Made by a program: the position numbers and the translations under genes
Notes under the pieces: model-generated
What the model was told of the DNA's origin: nothing
Database searches by the model: none
The model's input: the letters and a program-made list of their open reading frames with translations, nothing else
In this document: piece after piece, positions 51,796 to 60,565 of the stretch
How positions within the stretch are numbered: the first letter of the stretch is position 1
How the letters are laid out: every line of letters begins with the position of its first letter
Assembly (NCBI RefSeq): GCF_017873605.1
Contig: NZ_JAGGKI010000004.1
Coordinates: 62,001-126,000, forward strand
Reading direction: 5' to 3'
DNA: 64,000 bases
Origin: Paenibacillus lactis
GTDB lineage: Bacteria; Bacillota; Bacilli; Paenibacillales; Paenibacillaceae

Positions 51796-53082
51796 TCATT
51801 GCTGGACATAATCCTGCAGCAGATATCCCATTTTTTCGTAATCGGCCTTGTTGATCCTCACCTCGTACAAAATATCGGACTCGTCAAAGGTTTGCTCAAC
51901 GACATCTCCTACCCGGTACACAACCGAGCTTAAATCGCCCCGGTCAGCCGGAATCCGGAACGTCACGTTCCCGCCGGATAAACGCTCCTGGATCGTTTCG
52001 CGGACGCTGGTCAAATCTTCGTCATCATAAGCGCTGATCTTCAAGTAGCCGTCTCCGGAAGGCAGCATTTCTAGCTGCTCCGGCTGGCAGGCGTCCTTCT
52101 TATTGAACAGGACAATTTGCGGTTTATCCGCTGCTCCGAGGTCCTCCAGAATCGATTGGACGACCGCCATCTGCTCCTCCCGCATCGTGGAGGACGCATC
52201 GACCACATGGAGAATCAGGTCCGCTTCGTTGGCCTCCTCAAGCGTTGCGCGGAATGCCGCTACCAGATCGTGCGGCAGGTTCTGAATGAATCCGACCGTA
52301 TCCGTCAGCACGACTTCCTTGCCGCTAGGGAGCTCCAGCACTCTGGAGGTCGGGTCGAGTGTTGCGAACAGCTGATTCTCAATGTAAACGTCGGCATTGG
52401 TCAGACGGTTCAGCAGGGTGGACTTCCCCGCATTCGTATAGCCTACCAAGGCTACCTGGACGGCACCGCTCTTCTTGCGGCGCTCGCGGTGAAGATTGCG
52501 ATGCCGCGTTACTTCATCCAGCTGGCGTTTCAAATCGCTGATCCGGTCGCGGATATGCCGGCGGTCCGTCTCCAGCTTGGTTTCACCCGGTCCGCGTGTC
52601 CCGATCCCCGCCCCGAGTCGCGACAGGTTCTTGCCGTGACCCGACAGACGCGGCAGCAAATAGGTAAGCTGCGCCAGCTCAACCTGGATAATGCCCTCTC
52701 GCGTCTTGGCCCGCTGTGCAAAAATATCGAGAATCAGCTGGGTCCGGTCAATGATCTTCACATCCAGCGCTTCCTCCAGATTACGAACCTGAGCCCCCGA
52801 AAGCTCCTGGTCAAAAATGGCCGTAGTCGCTCCGAGGCCATCGACTGCCATCCGCAGCTCCTCTACTTTCCCTTTACCGATAAACCACTTCGAATCCGGC
52901 GTTTCGCGGTTCTGCGTGATGACATCCAGCACGGTCACGCCTGCCGTCTCGGCAAGCTGCACCAGCTCCTGCAGCGAATGCTCCGGATTGATGCCTGAGC
53001 GCTTTACCGCATCGGTCACCAAGCTCACCAATATCGCTTTATCTTCAATCTCGGTCGAGGTATCATGTGTTATATTTGCCAT
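51796..53082 (-). CDS. hflX: Ribosome-associated GTPase HflX
   Basis: 428 residues. The N-terminal HflX domain (about 20-180) ends in the glycine-rich LSRLGAGIGTRGPGETKLE; a coiled-coil helix RRHIRDRISDLKRQLDEVTRHRNLHRERRKK links to the G domain, with G1 GYTNAGKST near 203, G3 DTVGF and G4 NKKD. Acts on 50S subunits or stalled ribosomes. The ATG at 53082 follows AAAGGAG. Conserved neighbourhood of spoVK and the ynbB-like gene. Confidence 0.95.
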   Translation of the reverse strand: MANITHDTSTEIEDKAILVSLVTDAVKRSGINPEHSLQELVQLAETAGVTVLDVITQNRETPDSKWFIGKGKVEELRMAVDGLGATTAIFDQELSGAQVRNLEEALDVKIIDRTQLILDIFAQRAKTREGIIQVELAQLTYLLPRLSGHGKNLSRLGAGIGTRGPGETKLETDRRHIRDRISDLKRQLDEVTRHRNLHRERRKKSGAVQVALVGYTNAGKSTLLNRLTNADVYIENQLFATLDPTSRVLELPSGKEVVLTDTVGFIQNLPHDLVAAFRATLEEANEADLILHVVDASSTMREEQMAVVQSILEDLGAADKPQIVLFNKKDACQPEQLEMLPSGDGYLKISAYDDEDLTSVRETIQERLSGGNVTFRIPADRGDLSSVVYRVGDVVEQTFDESDILYEVRINKADYEKMGYLLQDYVQQ

Positions 53083-53208
53083 ATATCCAGCTCCTTTGAA
53101 CAATAACGTACCTTAAAACATATACAACCCGCATTCGCCCCTTCTAAACCATCCCTTCAAGGCGAATGCTGCGTTACCTCTTCATTATGGCCGAAAAACC
53201 GCGGCAAA

Positions 53209-54192
53209 TCATTGTAATTTTCCGTTTAATTTGAAGTCTTCCGGCCGAAGCGTCATCAGCTCCAGCTTGCCGGGATTCCCCGTGACATACTGATTCAGAA
53301 GACGGACCGATTGATTGCGGATCGATTTCTCGATCAAATTGCGAACATAACGGGCGTTGCTGAACGCATGCAGCCGCTGCTCCTTCTCGTTCTGCAGATG
53401 CTCCTTGAGCTTTCCGAGCGACTGGGGCATCAGGATGTAATCGCGCTCCTTCGCCATCAGCTCGGAGATTTGGATCAGCTGATCCAAATTATAATCCGGG
53501 AATTCCATCTGAATCGGAAAACGGGAATGCAGGCCGGGATTCGTGCTCATGAAATAATCAATCTCATCGCTGTAGCCGGCCAGGATGAGCACAAACTGAT
53601 TCTTGTGATCCTCCATCGCTTTTACCAGCGTATCGATCGCTTCCTTGCCGAAATCCTTCTCGCCGCCCCGCGCCAAGCTGTACGCCTCATCGATAAACAG
53701 AATGCCGCCCAGCGCCTTCTTCACCAAATCTCTCGTTTTCTGTGCCGTATGGCCGATGTATTCGCCGACGAGATCCGCCCGCTCTACCTCGACGAGATGC
53801 CCCTTATTGAGCACCCCCATCTTCTGAAACAGCTTAGCGATGATGCGGGCTACCGTCGTTTTGCCAGTTCCGGGATTTCCCTTGAAAATCATATGGAATA
53901 CATGACCGCCGCTGAGCAAGCCCGCCTCTGATCTCATCTGGGCCACCTGAAGCAGGGCATAAATTTCAAAAACCAGCTCTTTAATTTGATCCAAACCTAC
54001 AAGCTGATCCAGCTCCTTCTGTATTTCCTGGAATAGACTGTGCTGGGAAACAGGGTTTGGCGAAGGGGACGGTTCCCGCTCGGGAACTGCGCTGCTGATA
54101 AGCGGAGGTTCCGCGCTGCGGAGCACGACATTAATCTGTCTGGATGGCCGTCCTTCAGATCGGCCGTTTGCGGCCGTTACTCGCCCGTTCAT
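53209..54192 (-). CDS. spoVK: Stage V sporulation protein K (AAA+ ATPase)
   Basis: 327 residues. A 50-residue Pro/Ser-rich N-terminus, then a CbbX/SpoVK AAA+ domain: Walker A FKGNPGTGKTTVARI near residue 105, GEYIGHTAQKTRD, Walker B GGILFIDEAYSLARGG near 165, sensor-1 region FVLILAGYSDEIDYFMSTNPGLHSRFP with the Arg finger. Needed for late sporulation in Bacillus; its presence supports an endospore former. Gene order with hflX is conserved. Confidence 0.93.
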   Translation of the reverse strand: MNGRVTAANGRSEGRPSRQINVVLRSAEPPLISSAVPEREPSPSPNPVSQHSLFQEIQKELDQLVGLDQIKELVFEIYALLQVAQMRSEAGLLSGGHVFHMIFKGNPGTGKTTVARIIAKLFQKMGVLNKGHLVEVERADLVGEYIGHTAQKTRDLVKKALGGILFIDEAYSLARGGEKDFGKEAIDTLVKAMEDHKNQFVLILAGYSDEIDYFMSTNPGLHSRFPIQMEFPDYNLDQLIQISELMAKERDYILMPQSLGKLKEHLQNEKEQRLHAFSNARYVRNLIEKSIRNQSVRLLNQYVTGNPGKLELMTLRPEDFKLNGKLQ

Positions 54193-54274
54193 AGCTCCTC
54201 ACCTCTTTATCCAAAGGGCTGACTATCTATTCCAATGTATTCTACTGACAGCCTGCTTATTAGAAGTTTCGTCC

Positions 54275-54934
54275 TCATAGGAGCCCGGCTGCAATCAGAA
54301 GCCGATCGGCCGTCCATTTCGTGTAGGCAAGCACTTCCCTGGATTTATGCTTCGCCATCGGTAGCACGGTAGATTTCGTCAGCGAAACCGTTGGCCGCTC
54401 ATAGCCGAGCGTCGCCGCCACTTCCATCGATCTAGTGCCGTGATAATCATGCGTGATGATGATCGCGGTCTTCCATCCCTGCTCTTTCATAATTGCCTGG
54501 CTGTACAGCAAATTCTCATAGGTGCTGGTCGCTTCGTTTTCCAAAAAAATGTCGCTCTCCGGAACACCCGCCGCTACTAAATAATTGCGCATCCCTTCGG
54601 CTTCGGTGTAAGGATAGCCGGGCTTGTCGAGTCCGCCGGTTACGATAAACGTGCCAAACCGCCCTTCCTTATACTCGGTGAGAGCATGCTCAAGCCGTTC
54701 GCGGAGCCCCGGACTCGGCTGATCTCCCCACATGGATGCCCCGAGTATGATGCCGACGTCCGCCTTGTCAGCCGGATTGCTGACGGCGCTTTCGATTTTC
54801 CAATACGCATACCCTGACCATAATACGCCAGCCGCAACGAGGGTAAGCAGCGCATACAGAGCCCTCTTCATCCATAGTTTCTTCCCGGTCCTGGAACGTA
54901 TAACCCGCTCTTCTCCGTTTATTTCCTGCCGCAT
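54275..54934 (-). CDS. YdcF/SanA-like DUF218 protein
   Basis: 219 residues: cytoplasmic basic N-terminus (20 residues), one transmembrane helix (about 25-45), external DUF218 domain. Motifs are ADVGIILGASMWGDQPSPGLRERLEHAL, FIVTGGLDKP, ENEATSTYENLLYSQ and ITHDYHGTRSMEVA. Members affect envelope permeability or cell-wall stress (SanA, ElyC). Its ATG overlaps the DUF402 gene stop (TAATG), so translation is coupled. It lies in the same stretch as a class A PBP, which supports an envelope role. Confidence 0.85.
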   Translation of the reverse strand: MRQEINGEERVIRSRTGKKLWMKRALYALLTLVAAGVLWSGYAYWKIESAVSNPADKADVGIILGASMWGDQPSPGLRERLEHALTEYKEGRFGTFIVTGGLDKPGYPYTEAEGMRNYLVAAGVPESDIFLENEATSTYENLLYSQAIMKEQGWKTAIIITHDYHGTRSMEVAATLGYERPTVSLTKSTVLPMAKHKSREVLAYTKWTADRLLIAAGLL

Positions 54935-55491
54935 TATGACTTCCTCCTGAATTCGCCGTTATGAAATAGCTGCTGCCGATGCTCCAGAGACATCATGAAA
55001 TAGGGGAATTCATGGGCATCGATCGCCCGGAGCAGGCTTTTCGCCGTTACTTTGGCCAACCGATAGTCGTCGCGGGTAATATCATTGCGGTTCAGGGCAT
55101 CCTCCAGCTCATCCTCATCCAGCAAAAATACTTCGCCGTTGCTGACGACCACAACGTCCAGATACAAATCATCAAACCACGGTACGCCCTGGTCGGTTAC
55201 GCCCTGCTTCTTGCAAATATCGATATACCACTGCACGATGTTTCGCTTATCGTCAAACATGGCCGTAACGATATAATGGCTGTCCTTCGGATAATACTGC
55301 AGCCAAGAGTAGCCTTTGTCCGCAATGCGGTATTTATGGCGGCCATAGGTTTTCCATAATGGTTCTTTCAGGCCATATATGGTGTATAAGGTCAGGTACC
55401 CTGTGAATTGCTCGGAATCCACATACCGGGAAGTGAAGTGCCGGCGGGTGATACGGCGCCAATTTGCCCGATCTCCGAATTTACGTTTCAT
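54934..55491 (-). CDS. DUF402 family nucleoside tri/diphosphatase-like protein
   Basis: 185 residues from the ATG at 55491 (GGGAGG 9 nt upstream). The DUF402 beta-barrel is shown by KRKFGDRANWRRI, IVTAMFDDKRNIVQWYIDICKKQGVTDQGVPWFDDLYLDVVV and FLLDEDELEDAL, with acidic residues that in Staphylococcus Sav1646-type NDPases bind metal and hydrolyse NTP/NDP. Activity here is inferred. Cytoplasmic. Immediately downstream of the PBP gene. Confidence 0.85.
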   Translation of the reverse strand: MKRKFGDRANWRRITRRHFTSRYVDSEQFTGYLTLYTIYGLKEPLWKTYGRHKYRIADKGYSWLQYYPKDSHYIVTAMFDDKRNIVQWYIDICKKQGVTDQGVPWFDDLYLDVVVVSNGEVFLLDEDELEDALNRNDITRDDYRLAKVTAKSLLRAIDAHEFPYFMMSLEHRQQLFHNGEFRRKS

Positions 55492-55593
55492 GGAACTCTT
55501 CCTCCCCATATCGTATTCCCAGCTTACCACATTTAGGTTTCACACTCAAAACAAAGAAGCCCTCGCTTTTATCCGCGAAGGCTTCTTTGTTCA

Positions 55594-58275
55594 TTATGGA
55601 CTAACTTGGTTAGGATCAGACTCGGTGGCCGGAACATCCGGCTCCACGATGGTTCCGGGAACCGTCGTGACGTTGCCCGAATCGGTGGTGCCTTCAATCG
55701 TTCCCGAATCCTCGCCGCCCGTGCCATCACCCGCATCCGACCCGGATCCATCGCCCTGTCCGCCGTCCGCAGGCGGATTGGTACCGCCATTGTCATGGCC
55801 GTTTCCTTGGCCATTGCCTTGACCGTTTCCATTTCCGTTGCCTTGACCATTGCCGTTGCCCTGGCCGTTTCCATTGCCTTGGCCGTTGCCGTTATCTTGG
55901 CCGTTACCGTTGTCTTCGCCATTTGGTATGTCGATGCCATCGCCGGCATCTCCTTCATCCGGCGGAATTACATCCTCAATATCCCCCGGATCCGGCTCAA
56001 GATCATCCGGCGGCAGCTCGGATACGGCAGCGATCTGCAGCACGTTCGAGCGCTCGGATTCTTGATCCGTTGCCGGGTCATAGGCCGTTACGTAATATTC
56101 GTACGTCAGCCCCTCCATCGCGCTCATATCATCCGTGGAGGTGCTGTTCACCGCATTCAGAATCCGCGTGAATTCGCTCTCCGAGGTTTCCCGGCGGTAA
56201 ATCCGGTATTGAATGCCGCTGCCCTGAACGCCATTCCAGCTCAGATAGACGGTCTGATTCGCGCCGTCATAAGATCCGGTCAGGCCGCTGACAGGCTCTA
56301 GCTTCGGCGTCTCCACCACCGGCGGGGCCGGCTCGGTGCTCGGGAAGTTTTTCGGCTCATAGGACTGAACCGCCTTCTCCATAATCTTGCCCCAGAGCGC
56401 TGCGGACATTGAGCTGCTTCGCTTCAGCAGATGCTGCTTGTTCGGTTTGTCGTATCCCATCCATACGGCCGCCGTCAGTTCCGGCGTGTAACCGACAAAC
56501 CAGACGTCACGGTTGGAACTGATGCCTTCGTAGCCGCTTTGCGTCGTACCGGTTTTACCGGCAACCGGACGGCTGATCCGGGCATTCCGGCCCGTTCCGT
56601 CCTGAACGACACGCTCCATCATTTCCGTCATCTGGGAAGCCGTTGACTCGCTCATGACACGCTTGCCCTTGCTTCCCTTATTCTCATGCACGACTTTGCC
56701 TTGATTATTCCGTATTTCCTTAATTGCGAATGCTTCCTTCAGCTCGCCGCCATTGGCGAATGCGCTGAACGCTTGAGCCATCTCGAACGTGTTCGTTCCG
56801 GAATTCATGCCGCCAAGAGCCAGGGACAGGTTCGCGTCGGCCTCCGTCATCTGGATGCCCAGACTCTTGGCGAACTCGACCCCGGTTTTAACCCCGATCT
56901 GGTTCAGCAGCCATACCGCCGGGATGTTCTCGGAGCGCTGAATCGCTTCCGGCATGCTGATCGTATCGGAGTATCCATGCAGATTGTTCGGACAGTAATC
57001 CCCGAAGCATTGCTTCTTGTTGCTCAGCCTGGAATCCTTCGTAAAGTTGCCGGATTCCAGAGCCGGCGCATACGACACGATCGGCTTCAGTGCCGAGCCC
57101 GGCTGACGACGGCTGTCGGTCGCACGGTTGAATCCGCCGCGCATATACTCTCTGCCGCCTGATATCGCCACGATCCCGCCGTTCTCCTGATTAATGATAA
57201 CCATGGAGCCTTGAACGATCTCCTCATCCGGGCTCTCTTCAAAGTTGGCCGGATTGTTGAATTCTTCCTCCATCGCCTGCTGGGCGTTCGCGTCCATCGT
57301 CGTATAGATCTGGTAGCCACCGATATTCAAATCGTCCTCGGTAAGCCCCCACTTCTCCTCAGCCTCATCCATGACGTAGTCGATAAAGGCCGTATATTTC
57401 TGCTTTCTTTCCGGCGGCGTATAGTCGTAATCGACTTTCTTCGCCTTCTCGGCCTCTTCGGCCGTAATATAGCCCTGCTGCTCCATCAGCGTCAGCACGA
57501 CCGCACGGCGCTCCTTGGACAGCTCCGGATTTTTCAGCGGGTTGTACCGGGAAGGCCCCTTCGGCATGGCGGCCAGCGTTGCCATTTCCCACAACTCAAG
57601 ATCCTTAAGATCCGATTTGCCGAAATAACGCTCGGAAGCCGCCTTAATGCCGTAGTAAGGTCCGCCGAAGTTAATCCGGTTCAAATACATTTCAATGATC
57701 TCTTCCTTGCTGTGCTTCCGCTCCAGCGCCAGCGCGATCGACATTTCGGTCGCTTTGCGGAAGAAGGTTTTGTCCCGGGTCAGAAAAATATTTTTCGCCA
57801 GTTGCTGGGTGATCGTACTTCCGCCCTCCACCATGGAACGGGCCATAATATCCTTCACGGCAGCGCGGCCGATCGACCAAATGTCGACGCCGTTATGTTC
57901 CCAGAATCGTCTATCCTCTGTTGCTATAAATGCATTAACCAGTTGCTCCGGAATATCCTTGTATTCAACCGGATCGCTTTTCTGGATCGACAATTCGCCC
58001 ATTAAATTGCCTTGTCGATCATATACTTTCGAGGTACCGTAAGCGGTCAGTTTATCCTTATTCTGATCCAGAAGCTTCTCGCCGCTGACCAAGATAAACA
58101 GATACCCTGCCAGGGCGCAAAATATGGCGATAACCGCCGTAAAAAACAAAGCCCATGCAATCCGCTTGCCTCTGCCTTTTTTCTTCTTCTTCGACCCTGA
58201 TTTGGATCCTTTGGATGCCTTCGGGTTATCTTTGTTTTTGTTCACCCTGGACATCTCGTTATCTCTTCCAGCCAT
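55594..58275 (-). CDS. Class A penicillin-binding protein (PBP1-like)
   Basis: Bifunctional peptidoglycan glycosyltransferase and transpeptidase. 893 residues from the ATG at 58275 (AAGGAGG 7 nt upstream). Lys-rich cytoplasmic N-terminus, transmembrane helix (about 37-60), GT51 domain with TEDRRFWEHNGVD and GGSTITQQLAKN (catalytic Glu in the former), transpeptidase with active serine in RQPGSALKP (SxxK), SEN and KTGTTQ. A fibronectin type III-like module follows (about 660-745), then a long Asp/Glu/Pro segment and a low-complexity Asn-Gly-Gln repeat tail ending in acidic and Ser/Thr/Gly-rich sequence. The tail and FN3 module are surface-exposed and probably bind wall material. Confidence 0.93.
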   Translation of the reverse strand: MAGRDNEMSRVNKNKDNPKASKGSKSGSKKKKKGRGKRIAWALFFTAVIAIFCALAGYLFILVSGEKLLDQNKDKLTAYGTSKVYDRQGNLMGELSIQKSDPVEYKDIPEQLVNAFIATEDRRFWEHNGVDIWSIGRAAVKDIMARSMVEGGSTITQQLAKNIFLTRDKTFFRKATEMSIALALERKHSKEEIIEMYLNRINFGGPYYGIKAASERYFGKSDLKDLELWEMATLAAMPKGPSRYNPLKNPELSKERRAVVLTLMEQQGYITAEEAEKAKKVDYDYTPPERKQKYTAFIDYVMDEAEEKWGLTEDDLNIGGYQIYTTMDANAQQAMEEEFNNPANFEESPDEEIVQGSMVIINQENGGIVAISGGREYMRGGFNRATDSRRQPGSALKPIVSYAPALESGNFTKDSRLSNKKQCFGDYCPNNLHGYSDTISMPEAIQRSENIPAVWLLNQIGVKTGVEFAKSLGIQMTEADANLSLALGGMNSGTNTFEMAQAFSAFANGGELKEAFAIKEIRNNQGKVVHENKGSKGKRVMSESTASQMTEMMERVVQDGTGRNARISRPVAGKTGTTQSGYEGISSNRDVWFVGYTPELTAAVWMGYDKPNKQHLLKRSSSMSAALWGKIMEKAVQSYEPKNFPSTEPAPPVVETPKLEPVSGLTGSYDGANQTVYLSWNGVQGSGIQYRIYRRETSESEFTRILNAVNSTSTDDMSAMEGLTYEYYVTAYDPATDQESERSNVLQIAAVSELPPDDLEPDPGDIEDVIPPDEGDAGDGIDIPNGEDNGNGQDNGNGQGNGNGQGNGNGQGNGNGNGQGNGQGNGHDNGGTNPPADGGQGDGSGSDAGDGTGGEDSGTIEGTTDSGNVTTVPGTIVEPDVPATESDPNQVSP
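55784..55925. repeat. Asn-Gly-Gln coding repeat in the PBP C-terminus
   Basis: Repeated 12- and 18-bp units (NGNG, QGNG and variants) code for an NGNGQGNG-like tail. The DNA is a low-complexity tandem array inside the coding sequence, likely to vary in copy number. Confidence 0.8.
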
Positions 58276-58344
58276 TTGTCCCCCTCCTTGCTCCCTTGCG
58301 GGATACAAAACTCTGTACACATTACAGACTCTCGGAAAGAAAAG

Positions 58345-58364
58345 AACAACCTTCTCAGGTTGCT
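58345..58364 (-). terminator. Terminator of hfq
   Basis: CAACCT/AGGTTG stem around TCTC, followed by TTCTTTTCTTT on the minus strand. It is about 180 bp after hfq and 70 bp upstream of the PBP start. Confidence 0.6.
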
Positions 58365-58537
58365 CTCTGCACTCCTTATAAACTAAACGAAATATAAACC
58401 AAAAAGTTTCAAGTTAATCAGGACGCGATCATTCCAAGAAGCCAGGGCCGCTAATGACCTCATGATTGCAGCGATGATTAGGGAAATCCAGGTATAGAGA
58501 CATTATCCCAAGCATATCGTGCAAAAATCCGTGAATT

Positions 58538-58777
58538 TTATTGATCGTTGCTGCTATCCTGCATCAGGGAAACATTGCGCTGCGGCATGAACGTGGAGAT
58601 GGCATGCTTGTACACCATTTGCTGACGGCCGTCGCTGTCAATCACGATGGTAAAGTTGTCAAAAGCCTTGATCGTTCCACGGATCTGAAAGCCGTTGGTC
58701 AGGTATACCGTAGCCGGGATGTTCTCTTTGCGCAGTTGGTTCAAGAACGTATCTTGGATGTTGATGGACTTGTTCAT
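58538..58777 (-). CDS. hfq: RNA-binding protein Hfq
   Basis: 79 residues from the ATG at 58777. The Sm1 region [44 protein letters not shown] and Sm2 MVYKHAIST are intact, including the proximal-site YKHA. The short C-terminal tail ([16 protein letters not shown]) is typical of Gram-positives. It forms a hexameric ring. It follows miaA, the normal order in Bacilli. Confidence 0.95.
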   Translation of the reverse strand: MNKSINIQDTFLNQLRKENIPATVYLTNGFQIRGTIKAFDNFTIVIDSDGRQQMVYKHAISTFMPQRNVSLMQDSSNDQ

Positions 58778-58831
58778 TAGCCGTACCCCCAATGGTTCAA
58801 TTAGATTGTTTTGAAGAATATATTCAAGATA

Positions 58832-59779
58832 TTAGTGAAACTTTCCTGCTATTATAGCACGGATTTTTTGATAGTTCGCAGAAAAATTTCCCGAGTCGGT
58901 GACGTCTACCCACTCGATGTCCTTCATATGGCGGAACCAAGATAGCTGCCTCTTCGCAAACCGGCGGGTATCGCGCTTGAGCAGCGTCACCGCTTCCTCA
59001 TAGCTGCATTCCCCTTGAAGATACGAAACGATTTCCTTGTAGCCAAGACCCTGCATCGCAACAAGCCCGGGGCCGAACCCTTTCTCCATTAGCGCTGCCA
59101 CCTCTTCGACGAGCCCCTGCTTCAACATCAGATCGATTCGCTCTTCAATACGGTTATATAGCATTTGCCTGTCCATTGTCAAACCGACCAGGCATAATCG
59201 GTACGGAGACTCCTTCTTCTGAGGGGCCAACTGGGACGAAAGTGGGATGCCGGTCACATGGAATACTTCCAAAGCACGAACGACCCGGCGCAGATCGTTC
59301 GGATGCAGCCGCTCCGCGCTCTCCGGGTCCACTTCCGCAAGCCTCCGGTGAAGCGCCTCCGCCCCGTATTCATCCGCATAACGGAACTGCTCCTTGCGAA
59401 ATTCCTCATCCGCTCCGCTCTCGCTGAATTGGTAGCCGTAGCAGACGGATTCGACATAAAGCCCTGTGCCGCCGACGATGAAGGGCAGCTTGCCGCGCTC
59501 CGTAATTTCGGTAATCAAGCGCTGGGACTGCTCCTGAAATTCCGCCACCGAGTAAGGGTAATCCGGTTCATGGATATCGATCAAGTGGTGGGGAACCCCC
59601 TCCATCTCGTCTTTCGTAATTTTGGCGGTCCCGATATCCATGCCGCGGTATACCTGCATGGAATCGCCGGAAATAATTTCGCAATTAAAGGCTTTGGCGA
59701 TCTCGATGCTCATTTTCGTTTTGCCGACGGCTGTAGGACCGATCAGAACAAGCAATCTCGGTTTGGATTCAACTGTCAA
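58832..59779 (-). CDS. miaA: tRNA dimethylallyltransferase
   Basis: Adds an isopentenyl group to A37 of tRNAs reading UNN codons. It has 315 residues. P-loop LIGPTAVGKTKMSIE near residue 12, substrate-binding ISGDSMQVYRGMDIGTAK near 38, GVPHHLIDI, GGTGLYVESV near 100, and KRDTRRFAKRQLSWF near 285. Its 5' end overlaps the upstream methyltransferase gene by 11 bp. Confidence 0.96.
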   Translation of the reverse strand: MTVESKPRLLVLIGPTAVGKTKMSIEIAKAFNCEIISGDSMQVYRGMDIGTAKITKDEMEGVPHHLIDIHEPDYPYSVAEFQEQSQRLITEITERGKLPFIVGGTGLYVESVCYGYQFSESGADEEFRKEQFRYADEYGAEALHRRLAEVDPESAERLHPNDLRRVVRALEVFHVTGIPLSSQLAPQKKESPYRLCLVGLTMDRQMLYNRIEERIDLMLKQGLVEEVAALMEKGFGPGLVAMQGLGYKEIVSYLQGECSYEEAVTLLKRDTRRFAKRQLSWFRHMKDIEWVDVTDSGNFSANYQKIRAIIAGKFH

Positions 59780-60548
59780 TGGATATCACTCCGTACGTAG
59801 TTTTCGACTGCCCCCGCTGCATAACCGTAAAGCCCAATCGCTCGAACTCGCCGCTGTACCGCGTTTCCTTCATGACAACGGTTTTGCGGGCCACTCTGAC
59901 CGCCTGCTTCACGCTTTCCTCATCCAGCGGCTCGCCGTTCGCATAGAGTCTGAGCGGATTCATCGAGTCAGAGCTTGTAATCGGATCACGGAACATCGGA
60001 TCAAAATAGACGATATCGACGCTTCGGTCCGGCAGCGACCGTAAATATTCCAAATGATGTCCATGCTTGACCATAATGCGCCGCATCGCTTGATCACTCG
60101 CCTCGAACTGGCTCTTATAGGTCCTGAGCCCCTCTTTCAGCATCGCGAACAGCGGCAGGGAGCTCTCCAGTGCAACCACGCGGCTGTTCGGCCCGCCTTT
60201 TCCGGAAAAAACAAGCGCGTCCGCGCCCAGCCCTGCCGTGCAGTCGAGCACCGAGTCGCCCTCCTCCATGCGCGAAGCCTCCAGCATCGGGTCCGGTTTG
60301 CCGCGAAGCACCCGCTTCAGCCTTACGAAGCCCATGCTGGGGTGAAACTCCGTGACCGAGCCATCCGGACCGCTTAAGCGGACATGCTCGTGCAAGACGA
60401 CCAGCACGTCCTCTTCGCCCATCCGGCGGGCCAGCTTTCTTAACGATTGGCCGCCTCTTGGAACATACCGGCAGCCGGTTTCCTGGGCTAAGCGCTTGGC
60501 GCGTTCAACGATGTCAGGCGCTTCCGCTTCTCCAGTTGTAATAATCAT
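59769..60548 (-). CDS. SAM-dependent methyltransferase, RsmJ-like family
   Basis: 259 residues from the ATG at 60548 (AAGGAGG 6 nt upstream). An N-terminal 90-residue region with RLAQETGCRYVPRGGQSLRKLARRMG leads to a Rossmann fold: motif I VLDCTAGLGADALVFS near 122, acidic motif II ALESSLPL, and motif IV VDIVYFDPMFRDP near 180. DPMF matches the RsmJ (16S rRNA m2G1516) family, so an rRNA target is plausible. It lies between mutL and miaA, as in related genomes, and overlaps miaA. Confidence 0.8.
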   Translation of the reverse strand: MIITTGEAEAPDIVERAKRLAQETGCRYVPRGGQSLRKLARRMGEEDVLVVLHEHVRLSGPDGSVTEFHPSMGFVRLKRVLRGKPDPMLEASRMEEGDSVLDCTAGLGADALVFSGKGGPNSRVVALESSLPLFAMLKEGLRTYKSQFEASDQAMRRIMVKHGHHLEYLRSLPDRSVDIVYFDPMFRDPITSSDSMNPLRLYANGEPLDEESVKQAVRVARKTVVMKETRYSGEFERLGFTVMQRGQSKTTYGVISIDS

Positions 60549-60565
60549 GAATTTCCTCCTTGCTG

